Assembly: GCF_002943465.1 (NCBI RefSeq)
Contig: NZ_PTQY01000001.1
Span: 620,001-684,000 of the forward strand
Direction: 5' to 3'
Origin: Rhodoferax sp. TS-BS-61-7
GTDB taxonomy: Bacteria; Pseudomonadota; Gammaproteobacteria; Burkholderiales; Burkholderiaceae_C
DNA: 64,000 bases
Numbering within the stretch: the first letter of the stretch is position 1; each line of letters begins with the position of its first letter. The notes beneath the pieces are model-generated. The model was not told where the DNA came from and searched no databases. It worked only from the letters and a program-made list of their open reading frames with translations. A program made the position numbers and the translations under genes. This document shows, piece by piece, positions 1 to 9,820 of this stretch.

Positions 1-21
1 ATTTAACCCATAAACCTGCGA

Positions 22-1149
22 ATGCAACGTCCCTACAACTTCTCGGCCGGTCCGGCCGCCATGCCAGCGGAAGTGCTGGCGCAAGCTGCCGACGAGATGT
101 TGGACTGGCCCGACGCCAATGGCCAGCGCTGTGGCATGGGTGTGATGGAGATGAGCCACCGCGGCAAGGAGTTCCAGAGCATTTACGAGGCCGCAGAGGC
201 CAGCCTGCGGGAACTGCTGGAAGTGCCCGCGCAGTTCAAGATCCTGTTCATGCAGGGCGGCGGATTGGCTGAAAACGCCATCGTGCCGCTGAACCTCAGC
301 GCCCTGCGGGCTCAGTCGGGACAGCCGGGTGTGACGGACTTTGTGGTGACCGGCAGCTGGAGCGAGAAGTCGCTCAAGGAAGCGGGCAAGTACAGCCAAG
401 CCCGCACCGCAGTGTCAGGCAAAGACGGAGGCTTCACGGCCATTCCGCCTGTCAGCGGCTGGCACCTGAGCACAGATGCCAGCTACGTGCACCTGTGCAC
501 CAACGAAACCATCAACGGCGTGGAGTTCCAGGCCCTGCCAGACCTCAAAGCCCTGGGCTCCAAGGCGGAGCTGGTGATCGACTTCTCGTCCCACGTGGCC
601 TCGCGCCCGGTGGACTGGAGCAAGGTGGGCTTGGCCTTTGGCGGCGCCCAAAAGAACCTGGGCCCTGCCGGCCTCACCCTCGTGGTGGTGCGTGAAGACC
701 TGCTAGGCCATGCCTTGCCGGTCTGCCCCAGTGCCTTCAACTACCAAACGGTGGCCGACAACGGATCCATGTACAACACACCGCCCACCTACGCTATTTA
801 CATGGCGGGTCTGGTGTTCCAGTGGCTCAAGCGCCAGGGCGGCATTGCTGCCATGGAAGCGCGCAACATCGCCAAGGCCGAACTGCTATACGGCGCGATT
901 GATGCCACCGGTTTTTATATGAACGGAGTCGCCCGCGGCGCCCGCTCGCGCATGAACGTGCCCTTCTTCCTGCGCAACGAATCGCTCAACGACGCCTTCC
1001 TGGTCGGGGCCAAAGCCGCCGGACTGCTGCAGCTCAAAGGCCACAAGTCGGTCGGCGGCATGCGCGCCAGTATTTACAACGCCATGCCCATCGAAGGTGT
1101 GCAAACACTGGTGCAGTACATGCAAGAGTTTGAACGCACCCACGGCTAA
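22..1149 (+). CDS. serC: phosphoserine aminotransferase
   Basis: Cytosolic PLP enzyme converting 3-phosphohydroxypyruvate and glutamate to phosphoserine; the family also acts on the erythrose-4-phosphate-derived intermediate of pyridoxal phosphate synthesis. At 375 aa it has normal family length. It opens with the typical YNFSAGPA motif, and the Schiff-base lysine is Lys211 in [11 protein letters not shown]. Only 21 bases precede the ATG in this window. It is the first of a co-directional aromatic/serine cluster and pheA starts 10 bases after its stop, so the two are probably co-transcribed. Identification is secure from motif, length and context. Confidence 0.97.
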   Translation: MQRPYNFSAGPAAMPAEVLAQAADEMLDWPDANGQRCGMGVMEMSHRGKEFQSIYEAAEASLRELLEVPAQFKILFMQGGGLAENAIVPLNLSALRAQSGQPGVTDFVVTGSWSEKSLKEAGKYSQARTAVSGKDGGFTAIPPVSGWHLSTDASYVHLCTNETINGVEFQALPDLKALGSKAELVIDFSSHVASRPVDWSKVGLAFGGAQKNLGPAGLTLVVVREDLLGHALPVCPSAFNYQTVADNGSMYNTPPTYAIYMAGLVFQWLKRQGGIAAMEARNIAKAELLYGAIDATGFYMNGVARGARSRMNVPFFLRNESLNDAFLVGAKAAGLLQLKGHKSVGGMRASIYNAMPIEGVQTLVQYMQEFERTHG

Positions 1150-1159
1150 AACACCCACC

Positions 1160-2242
1160 ATGGCACGCACCCTCCCCGAACTCCGAGTCCTGATCGACGC
1201 CGTCGACCAGGAGCTGCTGACCCTGCTCTCCCGCCGCGCGGCCCTGGCCAACGAGGTCGGCGAAGTCAAAAAACTGGACGGCTCGGCCGTCTTCCGCCCC
1301 GACCGCGAAGCCCAGGTGATCCAGAACCTGCAGCAGGCCAACCAGGGCGCCTTGAAGAATGAAAGCGTGGCCGTCATCTGGCGCGAAATCATGTCGGCCT
1401 GCCGCTCGTTGGAAGCGCCGCAGCGTGTGGCATACCTGGGCCCCAAAGGCACCTTCAGCGAGGAAGCCTCGGTGCGTTTCTTCGGCTCCAGCATCACCCA
1501 CGTGCCCTGCGCCAACTTTGACGAAGTGTTCCACGCCGCCACCGCCGGCTCGGCCGAGTTTGGTGTGATCCCCGTGGAGAACAGCACTGAGGGTGTGGTC
1601 ACCCGCTCGTTGGACCTGCTGCTCAACTCCCCGCTGCACATCGTGGGCGAAATCAGCCTGCTGGTGCGCCACCATCTGCTGCGCACGACTGCGTCGCTGG
1701 ACGGCATTGAGGTCGTGCTGGCCCATCCACAGGCGCTGGCCCAGTGCCAGCAGTGGCTCAGCACCCACCTGCCGAACGCCGAGCGCCGAGCGGTCTCCAG
1801 CAACGCCGAAGGCGCGCGCCTGGCTGCAACGAATCCGGCCTGGGCCGGCATCGCCAGCGAACGCGCGGGTTCCGAATTTGGCCTGCACATTGCGTCGCAC
1901 GCCATCCAGGACGAGGCCTTCAACCGCACCCGTTTTGTCGTCGTCTGCCTGCCCAGCGTGCTGCCCGCGCCCGAGGCGTCGGGCAAAGACTGCACCAGCC
2001 TGGTGGTGTCCGTACCCAACAAACCCGGCGCGGTACATGACATGCTGGTGCCGCTCAAACGCCACGGCGTGTCCATGACACGTTTTGAATCCCGGCCCGC
2101 ACGTTCCGGCCAATGGGAATACTATTTCTACATCGACTTGCAAGGCCACCCGTCCCAGCCCCCTGTGGCGGCGGCCCTGAAAGACTTGTCCAGCCTGTGC
2201 GCCTTCTACAAGGTGCTGGGAACCTACCCGCTGGCCGACTGA
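1160..2242 (+). CDS. pheA: bifunctional chorismate mutase / prephenate dehydratase (P-protein)
   Basis: Two-step enzyme of phenylalanine synthesis: chorismate to prephenate to phenylpyruvate. The 360 aa protein shows an AroQ-type chorismate mutase helix bundle (about residues 5-90, starting LPELRVLIDAVD), a prephenate dehydratase domain (about 95-275, with the catalytic TRF motif in FNRTRFVVV) and a C-terminal ACT domain (about 280-355, with the ESRPA motif that binds phenylalanine in this family, so feedback inhibition is expected). The frame stays open upstream to 1097, but that part overlaps serC; ATG 1160 gives the conserved N-terminus. In related genomes hisC often follows; here tyrA follows directly. 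Confidence 0.96.
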   Translation: MARTLPELRVLIDAVDQELLTLLSRRAALANEVGEVKKLDGSAVFRPDREAQVIQNLQQANQGALKNESVAVIWREIMSACRSLEAPQRVAYLGPKGTFSEEASVRFFGSSITHVPCANFDEVFHAATAGSAEFGVIPVENSTEGVVTRSLDLLLNSPLHIVGEISLLVRHHLLRTTASLDGIEVVLAHPQALAQCQQWLSTHLPNAERRAVSSNAEGARLAATNPAWAGIASERAGSEFGLHIASHAIQDEAFNRTRFVVVCLPSVLPAPEASGKDCTSLVVSVPNKPGAVHDMLVPLKRHGVSMTRFESRPARSGQWEYYFYIDLQGHPSQPPVAAALKDLSSLCAFYKVLGTYPLAD

Positions 2243-2263
2243 TGCACACCTGCAGGACCCTTT

Positions 2264-3139
2264 ATGTTTGAACAGCTTGGCTTGATTGGATGTGGCTTGA
2301 TGGGCGGCTCGTTTGCCCTGGCCCTCAAACGGGCTGGCCTGGTCAAACGCGTGGTGGGCTACAGCAAGTCGCCCTCCACCACCGAGCGCGCGCGCCAAAT
2401 GGGAGTGATCGACATCGAGGCACCGTCGGCGCTGCTGGCCGTCTCCGGCGCCGACATCGTGCTGATCGCCGTGCCGGTGTCTGCCACCGAGGCCACCTTC
2501 AAGGCCATCAAACACCTGGTCACCCCCAGCATGCTGATCATGGACGTGGGCTCCACCAAACGCGACGTGATCGACGCGGGCCGCCGTGGCCTGCGCGAGC
2601 ACATCGGTTCGTTTGTGCCCGCCCACCCGATTGCAGGCAAAGAGCTGTCGGGCGTAGAACATGCCGATGCCGACCTGTACGCCGGCAAACAAATCATCCT
2701 GACCCCGATTGAACGCACCCTGACCACCCAGCTGCAAAAGGCCGTGGACGTGTGGACTGCGCTGGGCTGCCGCGTGCTGAAAATGTCGCCCGAGCAACAC
2801 GATGCCGCCTTTGCCGCCGTGAGCCACCTGCCGCACCTGATTGCGTTTGCGCTCATGAACGCGATTTCCAGCCAACCCCAAGGCAAAGACTACCTCTCGC
2901 TGGCCGGCCCCGGTTTTCGTGATTTCACGCGTATCGCGGCGGGTGACCCCAAGATCTGGCGCGACATCATGGTCTCCAACCGCGAAGAACTGCTGGAGCA
3001 AAGCAAGGTGTTCCAGCGCACCCTGCAGGCCATGGAACTGATGATCTCCAGCGGCAATGGCGATGCGCTCGAAGGCCTGATCGAGCAGGCCAGCAACACC
3101 CGCGCCAACTGGACCATGGCGTCCAAACACAATAAATAA
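2264..3139 (+). CDS. tyrA: prephenate dehydrogenase
   Basis: NAD(P)-dependent oxidative decarboxylation of prephenate (or arogenate) in tyrosine synthesis. The 291 aa protein has an N-terminal Rossmann fold with [11 protein letters not shown] (residues 6-16) and the family motif [10 protein letters not shown]. It is a monofunctional form without chorismate mutase or ACT domain. The stop overlaps the aroA start by one base (TAATG), which points to translational coupling. A CAGGA Shine-Dalgarno-like stretch lies just upstream of ATG 2264. Confidence 0.95.
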   Translation: MFEQLGLIGCGLMGGSFALALKRAGLVKRVVGYSKSPSTTERARQMGVIDIEAPSALLAVSGADIVLIAVPVSATEATFKAIKHLVTPSMLIMDVGSTKRDVIDAGRRGLREHIGSFVPAHPIAGKELSGVEHADADLYAGKQIILTPIERTLTTQLQKAVDVWTALGCRVLKMSPEQHDAAFAAVSHLPHLIAFALMNAISSQPQGKDYLSLAGPGFRDFTRIAAGDPKIWRDIMVSNREELLEQSKVFQRTLQAMELMISSGNGDALEGLIEQASNTRANWTMASKHNK

Positions 3140-5136
3140 TGTTCTCCACCGCCTTCCTGGACCTCCCCCCCCTCGCCCATGCGGCGGGTACTGTCACACT
3201 CCCCGGCTCCAAAAGCATTTCCAACCGCGTGCTGCTGCTCGCCGCCATGAGCGCGGGCACCACCACCATCCACGACCTGCTGGACTCCGACGACACCCGC
3301 GTCATGCTGGTAGCACTGCGCACGCTGGGCTGCGGCGTGGAAGAATCCGGCGCCATCGTGCGCATCACCGGCCTGGGCGGTCAGTTGCCCAACGCCTCGG
3401 CCAAACTGTTCCTGGGCAACGCCGGCACCGCCATGCGCCCGTTGACCGCCGCACTGGCCGTGTTGGGCGGTGATTTCGAACTCAGCGGCGTGCCGCGCAT
3501 GCACGAACGCCCCATTGGTGATTTGGTGGATGCACTGCGCCAGCTGGGTTGCATCATTGACTACCTGGGCAATGACGGTTACCCGCCACTGCGCTTGGGT
3601 CGTCCGGCGCTCAAACTCGACGCACCCATTCAGGTGCGCGGTGATGTGTCCAGCCAGTTCCTCACCGCCTTGTTGATGGCGCTGCCGCTGGTAGCCACCA
3701 AAGACATCGTGATCGAAGTGGTTGGCGAACTCATCTCTCGCCCCTACATCGAGATCACGCTCAACCTGCTGGCGCGCTTTGGCGTGCAGGTGCAGCGCGA
3801 CGGCTGGCAACGTTTCACCATTCCCGCAGGCTGCCAACTGCAGTCGCCCGGTGACATTCACGTCGAGGCCGACGCTTCCAGTGCTAGCTATTTCATAGCG
3901 CTTGGCGCAATATCTACGGGCTCTAGTGGCAAAAATGGCATCAAAATTCAAGGGGTAGGTGCGGACTCCATCCAAGGCGACATCCGCTTCATGGAGGCCG
4001 CCCAGGCCATGGGTGCCCAGATCGAAAGTGGCCCGAACTGGCTGCAGATCCAGCGCGGCGCCTGGCCCCTGAAGGCCATCGACCTGGATTGCAACCACAT
4101 CCCCGATGCCGCCATGACCCTGGCCGTGATGGCCCTCTATGCCGACGGCACCACCACGCTGCGCAACATCGCCAGCTGGCGTGTCAAGGAAACCGACCGC
4201 ATCGTCGCCATGGCCACCGAGCTGCGCAAGCTGGGGGCTACCGTGGTCGAAGGCGCGGATTTCATCCGCGTGACGCCGCCCGCTTCCATAGAAGCATGGA
4301 CCACCGGCAGTATCCACACCTACGATGACCACCGCGTTGCCATGTGTTTCTCGCTGGCCGCGTTCAACCCGGCAAGCCTGCCCATCCGCATTGAAGACCC
4401 CAAATGCGTGGCCAAAACCTTTCCCGATTACTTTGAGGCGCTGTTTTCGGTCGCCACGGCCCACACCGCCGCCATTCCTGTGGTCTGCGTAGATGGCCCC
4501 ACCGCTTCGGGCAAAGGCACACTGGCCGCGGTGCTGGCCGAAAAGCTGGGTTACCACTTCCTGGACTCGGGCTCGCTCTACCGCATCACCGGGCTGGCCG
4601 CAACGCGCGCCGGCATCACGCTGGACGTGGCCAACGAACAGGCCATCGTAACCCTGCTGCGCAGCCTGCCCATCCATTTCGAAGGCAGCCACATCTGGCT
4701 GGCCAACGAGGACGTGAGCGAAGCCATCCGCACCGAAGAGGCTGGCATGAACGCCTCCAAGGTATCGGCTTTCCCCGCCGTACGGGCTGCTTTGATCGAC
4801 CTGCAGCGCGGTTTTCGCAAGCTACCGGGGCTGGTCGCCGACGGTCGCGACATGGGTACGGTGATCTTTCCAGACGCCCCGCTCAAGGTCTACCTGACCG
4901 CCAGCGCCGCCTGCCGGGCCGAGCGGCGCTATAAGCAGTTGATTTCAAAGGGAATTCAAACTACAATCGACAGTCTTCGTGCCGACCTGGAGGCGCGCGA
5001 CGCCCGGGACTCGTCCCGCACCGTCGCCCCCTTGAAGCCTGCAGAAGATGCCCAGTTGCTGGACAACTCGGATTTGACAGTCGAATCGTCTGTTGAAACG
5101 GTGTTGGCCTGGTGGCAAAGCAAGCAGCCTTTTTAG
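3139..5136 (+). CDS. aroA-cmk: fused EPSP synthase / cytidylate kinase
   Basis: A single 665 aa frame joins two enzymes usually encoded separately. Residues about 1-440 are 3-phosphoshikimate 1-carboxyvinyltransferase (shikimate pathway; start GSKSISNR, then [12 protein letters not shown]). Residues about 447-665 are CMP/dCMP kinase with P-loop GPTASGKGT at 453-461 and the lid motif RDARDSSR. There is no stop, frameshift or internal start needed at the join (about 4470-4490), and both halves keep their key motifs. The EPSP half carries a copy of the dispersed repeat A at 3884-3949, read in frame as [21 protein letters not shown] recall such fusions being annotated in other Comamonadaceae, but cannot verify this here. 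Confidence 0.95.
   Translation: MFSTAFLDLPPLAHAAGTVTLPGSKSISNRVLLLAAMSAGTTTIHDLLDSDDTRVMLVALRTLGCGVEESGAIVRITGLGGQLPNASAKLFLGNAGTAMRPLTAALAVLGGDFELSGVPRMHERPIGDLVDALRQLGCIIDYLGNDGYPPLRLGRPALKLDAPIQVRGDVSSQFLTALLMALPLVATKDIVIEVVGELISRPYIEITLNLLARFGVQVQRDGWQRFTIPAGCQLQSPGDIHVEADASSASYFIALGAISTGSSGKNGIKIQGVGADSIQGDIRFMEAAQAMGAQIESGPNWLQIQRGAWPLKAIDLDCNHIPDAAMTLAVMALYADGTTTLRNIASWRVKETDRIVAMATELRKLGATVVEGADFIRVTPPASIEAWTTGSIHTYDDHRVAMCFSLAAFNPASLPIRIEDPKCVAKTFPDYFEALFSVATAHTAAIPVVCVDGPTASGKGTLAAVLAEKLGYHFLDSGSLYRITGLAATRAGITLDVANEQAIVTLLRSLPIHFEGSHIWLANEDVSEAIRTEEAGMNASKVSAFPAVRAALIDLQRGFRKLPGLVADGRDMGTVIFPDAPLKVYLTASAACRAERRYKQLISKGIQTTIDSLRADLEARDARDSSRTVAPLKPAEDAQLLDNSDLTVESSVETVLAWWQSKQPF
3884..3949 (+). 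repeat. dispersed repeat A, copy 1, inside aroA
   Basis: About 66 bp matching the other copies (ctatttcatagc, then ttggcgcaatat, then gggctctagtggc, then ggcatcaaaa). It is translated as part of EPSP synthase and covers the conserved [11 protein letters not shown] segment plus a few extra residues (STGSSGKN) relative to what I expect for the family. Confidence 0.7.
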
Positions 5137-5164
5137 CCCCGGCTAACCAGGCAGTTGGTAGAAA

Positions 5165-5230
5165 ACAAAGGCTTGTGCCTTTGTGTGGTCCCCATAGCTC
5201 CTCTCGCGCGTCTGCGCACCGGCTGTGGGG
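5165..5230 (+). promoter_or_regulatory. structured 5' leader of rpsA
   Basis: Two stem-loops stand in the 132-base gap before rpsA. The first is ACAAAGGC (5165-5172) / GCCTTTGT (5177-5184) with a TTGT loop. The second is CCCCATAGCT (5190-5199) / GGCTGTGGGG (5221-5230), a 10-bp stem with two G-U pairs, with an inner GCGC/GCGC hairpin at 5206-5217. Neither is followed by a T-run, so they look like leader structures rather than a terminator. Ribosomal protein S1 represses its own translation through a folded leader in E. coli; a comparable role here is inference. Confidence 0.5.
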
Positions 5231-5268
5231 TTCAATAACTTAACCCCGCGGTGCAAACCGCAACACTC

Positions 5269-6951
5269 ATGTCTGAATCTTTCGCAGCCCTATTTGAAGA
5301 ATCGCTACAACGCTCGGAAATGCGCACCGGTGAAGTCATCACCGCTGAAGTCGTCCGCATCGAGCACAGCTTCGTCGTTGTCAACGCTGGCCTCAAGTCC
5401 GAAGCCTACGTGCCAATCGAAGAATTCAAGAGCGACAAGGGCGAAATCGAAGTCCAAGTGGGCGACTTCGTGTCCGTGGCCATTGACTCCGTGGAAAACG
5501 GCTATGGCGACACCATCCTGTCCCGCGACAAGGCCAAGCGTCTGGCTTCCTGGATGAGCCTGGAAAAGGCCCTGGAATCTGGCGAATTCGTAACCGGCAC
5601 CACCTCCGGCAAGGTCAAGGGCGGTCTGACCGTTCTGGTCAACGGCATCCGCGCTTTCCTGCCCGGTTCGCTGGTCGACACACGTCCTACCAAGGACCTG
5701 TCTCCCTACGAAAACAAGACCCTGGAATTCAAGGTTATCAAGCTGGACCGCAAGCGCAACAACGTCGTGTTGTCTCGCCGTGCCGTGGTCGAAGCCTCTA
5801 TGGGCGAAGAGCGCGCCAAGCTGATGCACACCCTCAAAGAAGGTTCTGTGGTGCAAGGCGTGGTCAAGAACATTACCGAATACGGTGCGTTCGTGGACTT
5901 GGGCGGTATCGACGGCCTGCTGCACATCACCGACATGGCATGGCGCCGCGTCCGTCACCCTTCCGAAGTGGTGACTGCTGGTCAAGAGATCACTGCCAAG
6001 ATCCTGAAGTTCGACACCGAAAAGAACCGCGTGTCTCTGGGTCTGAAGCAAATGGGCGACGATCCTTGGATGGGCGTGAACCGCCGTTACCCCCAAGGTA
6101 CCCGCATGTTCGGCAAGATCACCAACATCGCCGATTACGGCGCGTTTGTGGAACTGGAACCCGGAATCGAAGGTCTGGTCCACGTGTCCGAAATGGACTG
6201 GACCAACAAGAACGTTGCACCTTCGAAGATCGTTGCCCTGGGTGACGAAGTCGAAGTCATGGTTCTGGAAATCGACGAAGACAAGCGTCGCATCTCCCTG
6301 GGCATGAAGCAGTGCAAGGCCAACCCATGGCAAGAATTTGCTCAGAACACCAAGCGCGGTGACCGCGTGAAGGGCCCCATCAAGTCCATCACCGACTTCG
6401 GCGTGTTTGTGGGTCTGGCTGCCGGTATCGACGGCCTGGTGCACCTGTCCGACCTGTCTTGGAACGAGTCTGGCGAAACCGCCGTGCGCGAGTTCAAGAA
6501 GGGTCAAGAAGTTGAGGCTTTGGTCTTGGCTGTGGACGTGGACCGCGAGCGCATCTCCCTGGGTATCAAGCAGTTGGATTCCGATCCTTTCACCACCTTC
6601 GTGTCGGTTAACGACAAGGGCCAGATCGTGACCGGCAAGGTCAAGACTGTGGACGCCAAGGGTGCTGAAATCGACCTGGGCGAAGACATCCTGGGTTACC
6701 TGCGCGCTTCCGAAATCAGCCGTGACCGCGTGGAAGATGCGCGCAACGTGCTGAAAGAAGGCGACGAAGTGACGGCTGTGGTGGTGAACGTGGATCGCAA
6801 GACCCGCAACATCCAGTTGTCCATCAAGGCGAAAGACATGGCTGACCAAAACGAAGCCATGCAATCCCTGAGCCAGCAGTCTGCCCGCGAAAACGCCGGC
6901 ACGACCAGCCTGGGCGCTTTGTTGCGTGCCAAACTGGACAACAACTCCTAA
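5269..6951 (+). CDS. rpsA: 30S ribosomal protein S1
   Basis: mRNA-binding ribosomal protein needed for translation of most messages. The 560 aa protein contains six S1 (OB-fold) repeats; the later ones are easily seen as repeated G-x-V-x(n)-YGAFV-x-L(G/E)-x(2-4)-GLVH-x-S/D units (for example [16 protein letters not shown] and [17 protein letters not shown]). ATG 5269 gives the usual [13 protein letters not shown] start; a frame extension to GTG 5251 is unlikely. No purine-rich Shine-Dalgarno lies directly before the start, as is common for rpsA. Codon use differs slightly from the neighbours (more AAG, GAA and GTC), typical of a highly expressed gene. Confidence 0.97.
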   Translation: MSESFAALFEESLQRSEMRTGEVITAEVVRIEHSFVVVNAGLKSEAYVPIEEFKSDKGEIEVQVGDFVSVAIDSVENGYGDTILSRDKAKRLASWMSLEKALESGEFVTGTTSGKVKGGLTVLVNGIRAFLPGSLVDTRPTKDLSPYENKTLEFKVIKLDRKRNNVVLSRRAVVEASMGEERAKLMHTLKEGSVVQGVVKNITEYGAFVDLGGIDGLLHITDMAWRRVRHPSEVVTAGQEITAKILKFDTEKNRVSLGLKQMGDDPWMGVNRRYPQGTRMFGKITNIADYGAFVELEPGIEGLVHVSEMDWTNKNVAPSKIVALGDEVEVMVLEIDEDKRRISLGMKQCKANPWQEFAQNTKRGDRVKGPIKSITDFGVFVGLAAGIDGLVHLSDLSWNESGETAVREFKKGQEVEALVLAVDVDRERISLGIKQLDSDPFTTFVSVNDKGQIVTGKVKTVDAKGAEIDLGEDILGYLRASEISRDRVEDARNVLKEGDEVTAVVVNVDRKTRNIQLSIKAKDMADQNEAMQSLSQQSARENAGTTSLGALLRAKLDNNS

Positions 6952-6957
6952 TCAGTT

Positions 6958-7002
6958 GGGGACAGAGCCAAAGGTCTGTCCCACACAACATCTGATATGT
7001 TG
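6958..7002 (+). other. tandem stem-loops downstream of rpsA
   Basis: Two perfect short hairpins follow the rpsA stop: GGGACAGA (6958-6965) / TCTGTCCC (6975-6982), then CAACAT (6986-6991) / ATGTTG (6997-7002). They lie between the stop codon and the terminator and may stabilise the rpsA mRNA 3' end. That role is inference. Confidence 0.5.
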
Positions 7003-7014
7003 CTGACCTGAACG

Positions 7015-7049
7015 AACGACCGGCTCCCTTGGGGTGCCGGTCGTTTTTT
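7015..7049 (+). terminator. Rho-independent terminator between rpsA and ihfB
   Basis: Stem AACGACCGGC (7015-7024) / GCCGGTCGTT (7036-7045), an 11-base loop and a run of T ending at 7049. It would separate rpsA from ihfB unless there is read-through; ihfB starts only 22 bases later, so its promoter would lie within or before this hairpin. Confidence 0.85.
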
Positions 7050-7071
7050 CTTCTCCCTAGCCTAGACACCC

Positions 7072-7383
7072 ATGACCCGCTCCGACCTTGTTGAAGAACT
7101 GGCCAACCGTTTCCGCCAACTGACCCACCGCGACGCCGAGTTCGCCGTGAAGGCCATTCTGGACGCCATGAACGACGCCCTGGTCCGGGGACACCGCATT
7201 GAAATCCGTGGTTTTGGCAGCTTCTCCATCAACCGCCGCCCGCCCCGCATGGGCCGCAATCCGCGCAGTGGAGAGAGTGTGGCGATTCCCGAAAAACGCG
7301 TGCCTCACTTCAAGCCCGGCAAAGCCCTGCGCGAAGCCGTGGACCAACGCACTGCCGAGCTGGAATCCAAGACCAATCCCTGA
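7072..7383 (+). CDS. ihfB: integration host factor subunit beta
   Basis: Small DNA-bending nucleoid protein that pairs with IhfA and acts in recombination, replication and sigma-54 promoter architecture. The 103 aa protein shows the full HU/IHF fold: N-terminal helices ([14 protein letters not shown]), the signature [21 protein letters not shown] and the beta-arm residues, ending [12 protein letters not shown]. It follows rpsA directly, the conserved order in proteobacteria. The ATG chosen matches the conserved N-terminus. Confidence 0.97.
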   Translation: MTRSDLVEELANRFRQLTHRDAEFAVKAILDAMNDALVRGHRIEIRGFGSFSINRRPPRMGRNPRSGESVAIPEKRVPHFKPGKALREAVDQRTAELESKTNP

Positions 7384-7411
7384 GTAGAATCTCCGGGCAC
7401 CGAGGAGATGA

Positions 7412-7726
7412 ATGAAACAGCTCGTATGGCTCTTTAAGTGGCTACTTAAAGCGGCCATTTTTTTTACCCTGTTCGCTTTTGCCCTGAACAACCAGGGCGA
7501 TGTCACCGTGCAGTTTTTCTTTGGCACACGCTGGACCGCGCCCATGGTGCTGGTGGTGCTGATCACCTTTGCCGCCGGTGTAGCCATTGGCGTACTGGGC
7601 ATGGTGCCGCGTTGGTGGCGCCATCGCCGCGCTGCCAAGCAGGCCCGCAACCAAGCCGCCACCGCACTGGCCACCGTAGCCGCAGAAGCCGACAAAACCC
7701 CAACACCGCCACCGCATGGACTTTGA
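7412..7726 (+). CDS. lapA: LapA-family inner membrane protein (DUF1049)
   Basis: Short membrane protein of 104 aa with two hydrophobic helices (about residues 11-32 and 42-65), a basic stretch after the second (RWWRHRRAAKQAR) and an Ala/Pro-rich tail. A strong GAGGAG Shine-Dalgarno sits before ATG 7412. It overlaps lapB by 11 bases. In E. coli the LapA/LapB pair takes part in controlling lipopolysaccharide assembly and LpxC levels; the adjacent heptose genes fit that theme. Confidence 0.88.
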   Translation: MKQLVWLFKWLLKAAIFFTLFAFALNNQGDVTVQFFFGTRWTAPMVLVVLITFAAGVAIGVLGMVPRWWRHRRAAKQARNQAATALATVAAEADKTPTPPPHGL

Positions 7727-8873
7727 TATCACCCTGATCCTCATGGGCCTGCCCGTGGCCTTTGTGCTGGGGTGGTTAGCCTCGCGCATGGACCTGCGCC
7801 AGCTGCGCATGGAAAACCGCCAGGCTCCCAAGGCCTATTTCAAGGGCCTGAATTTCCTGCTCAACGAGCAGCAAGACCAGGCGATTGATGCCTTCATCGA
7901 AGCGGTGCAGAACGACCCCGACACCTCGGAGTTGCACTTCGCGCTGGGCAACCTGTTTCGCCGCCGTGGCGAGTACGAACGTGCGGTGCGTGTGCATGAG
8001 CACCTGCTCTCGCGTGGTGACCTGAGCGAAGACGACCGCCACCGGGCCCAACACGCGCTGGCACTGGACTACCTCAAGGCCGGCCTGCTCGACCGCGCAG
8101 AAGACGCCCTGCTCAAGCTCGAAGGTACCCGTTTTGAAGCCCAGGCCCGCTTGGCCCTACTGGCCAATTACGAACGCTCGCGTGACTGGGAACATGCGGC
8201 GCTGGTGGCGCAGAAGCTCGAATCCAGCGGCCAGGGTAGTTTTAAGGGGCGCCTGGCCCACTACCTGTGCGAACAAGCGGCAACCCTGGCCACTGCGGGC
8301 CACACCGAGGAAGCCAACGTGCTGCTCAATGAGGCCATCGCCACCGCCCCGGAGGCCCCGCGCCCGCGCATGGACCTGGCCCAGCTGCAAAGCAAGGCAG
8401 GCCACGCAGCCCAGGCCTGCACCACACTGACGGACGCCATGCACGCAGCCCCCACTGCCGTTGGCTTGATTGCACCGCTGCTTGCGCAGCAGGCGATTGC
8501 AGCAGGGCAAGAGCCCAAAGCCTTGGACTTGCTGAAAAAAGTCTATGCCCATGGGCACTCGCTGGACGTGCTGGACGCGATCGTGGCGCTGGAAGCCGCC
8601 AGTACCCACACTACACCCACAGCGCGTGAGTGGTACGCCCGCCATCTGGAGACCGAACCCTCGTTGGTGGCTGCCGCCAAGTGGATTGCCGGCGAAAAGC
8701 TGGAGCATGAAGCCTTCCACCCCCATGTGCAGCGCGCATTGGACAACGCCGTCAAACCCCTCACACGGTACCGCTGCGCCGCCTGCGGCTTCGAAGCCAA
8801 AGTGCACTTCTGGCAATGCCCTGGCTGCCAAGCCTGGGACAGCTACCCCGCACGCCGTGTAGAAGAACTCTGA
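7716..8873 (+). CDS. lapB: LapB (YciM) TPR/rubredoxin-like lipopolysaccharide assembly protein
   Basis: Membrane-anchored regulator of LPS synthesis; in E. coli it promotes FtsH-mediated turnover of LpxC. The 385 aa protein has an N-terminal membrane anchor (residues 1-20), a run of TPR repeats (about 45-340, for example ELHFALGNLFRRRGEYERAV) and a C-terminal rubredoxin-like metal knuckle with CAACG and CPGC, ending WDSYP. Length and architecture match the family. It sits between lapA and rfaE1, so LPS regulation and heptose synthesis are adjacent. Confidence 0.93.
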   Translation: MDFDITLILMGLPVAFVLGWLASRMDLRQLRMENRQAPKAYFKGLNFLLNEQQDQAIDAFIEAVQNDPDTSELHFALGNLFRRRGEYERAVRVHEHLLSRGDLSEDDRHRAQHALALDYLKAGLLDRAEDALLKLEGTRFEAQARLALLANYERSRDWEHAALVAQKLESSGQGSFKGRLAHYLCEQAATLATAGHTEEANVLLNEAIATAPEAPRPRMDLAQLQSKAGHAAQACTTLTDAMHAAPTAVGLIAPLLAQQAIAAGQEPKALDLLKKVYAHGHSLDVLDAIVALEAASTHTTPTAREWYARHLETEPSLVAAAKWIAGEKLEHEAFHPHVQRALDNAVKPLTRYRCAACGFEAKVHFWQCPGCQAWDSYPARRVEEL

Positions 8874-8890
8874 ATCGCTATAACAAGACC

Positions 8891-9820
8891 ATGACGATTT
8901 CCAAACTGACTCTGTCAAAAGCCCGCGTGTTGGTCGTGGGTGATGTGATGCTGGACCGCTACTGGTACGGTGCGGTGGACCGCATCAGCCCCGAGGCGCC
9001 GGTGCCGGTGGTGCGCATCACGCGCGAAGAAGAGCGTTGCGGCGGTGCCGCCAACGTGGCCTTCAACGCGGCCACGCTGGGGGCTCAGGCATCACTGCTC
9101 ACCGTGGTGGGCGACGACGAGGCCAGCCACAAACTCGAAGCGCTGGTGGCCACCACCGGCATCCGCACCCACTTTGGCCGCGATGCCGACCTCAAAACCA
9201 CGGTCAAGCTCCGCGTCATTGGCCGCCAGCAGCAGCTGATTCGCCTGGACTTTGAAAACACACCCAAGAGCGAGATCCTGGCCACACAAACCGCCACGTT
9301 TGCACAGCTGCTGCCCGAGCACGATGCGGTGCTGTTCTCCGACTACGGCAAGGGCGGCTTGGCCCACGTGAGCGACATGATTGCGCGTGCGCGCGCCGCC
9401 GGCAAACCCATCCTGATTGACCCCAAAGGCAGCGACTACTCGCGCTACCAGAACGCCAGCGTGATCACCCCCAACCGGGCCGAGCTGCAACAGGTGATTG
9501 GCGGCTGGAGCAGCGAGGACGACCTGCGCACCAAGGTGCATAACCTGCGTGAACAGCTCAAACTCGATGCCGTGCTGCTGACCCGCAGCGAAGAGGGGAT
9601 GACCCTGTTTGACGCCGCGGGCCAACTGCATGTGAGCGCTCAGGCGCGCGAAGTGTTTGACGTGACCGGTGCCGGCGATACGGTGATTGCCACCATGGCC
9701 ACCCTGGTGGGCGCGGGCCTGAGCCTGCGTGACGCGGTGCCTCTGGCCAACCGCGCCGGTGGTCTGGTGGTAGGTAAATTCGGCACCGCCACGGTGTCTT
9801 ACGAGGAGCTTTTTGCATGA
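8891..9820 (+). CDS. rfaE1: D-glycero-beta-D-manno-heptose-7-phosphate kinase
   Basis: Ribokinase/PfkB-family kinase that makes heptose 1,7-bisphosphate for the LPS inner core. The 309 aa protein has the N-terminal [29 protein letters not shown] for substrate binding and the PfkB signature [11 protein letters not shown] with the catalytic Asp. It is the kinase domain alone: the adenylyltransferase half found in the fused HldE of E. coli is absent and must be encoded elsewhere. ATG 8891 is preferred over upstream in-frame codons inside lapB. Its stop overlaps hldD in ATGA. Confidence 0.95.
   Translation: MTISKLTLSKARVLVVGDVMLDRYWYGAVDRISPEAPVPVVRITREEERCGGAANVAFNAATLGAQASLLTVVGDDEASHKLEALVATTGIRTHFGRDADLKTTVKLRVIGRQQQLIRLDFENTPKSEILATQTATFAQLLPEHDAVLFSDYGKGGLAHVSDMIARARAAGKPILIDPKGSDYSRYQNASVITPNRAELQQVIGGWSSEDDLRTKVHNLREQLKLDAVLLTRSEEGMTLFDAAGQLHVSAQAREVFDVTGAGDTVIATMATLVGAGLSLRDAVPLANRAGGLVVGKFGTATVSYEELFA

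Noticed and set aside
1034..3130. Very long open frame on the minus strand opposite pheA and tyrA
   Set aside because: It is antisense to genes with full conserved motifs, encodes a low-complexity Gly/His/Gln-rich product, and is explained by GC-rich codon bias of the true genes. The same holds for antisense frames at 5305-6864(-), 2890-4692(-), 34028-35353(+), 53319-54785(+) and 57558-59120(+).
8473..8500. GCTGCTTGCGCAG in lapB as another repeat A copy
   Set aside because: Only the 13-base core matches; the flanking parts of the repeat are absent and the residues (PLLAQQAIAAG) are ordinary TPR-helix sequence.
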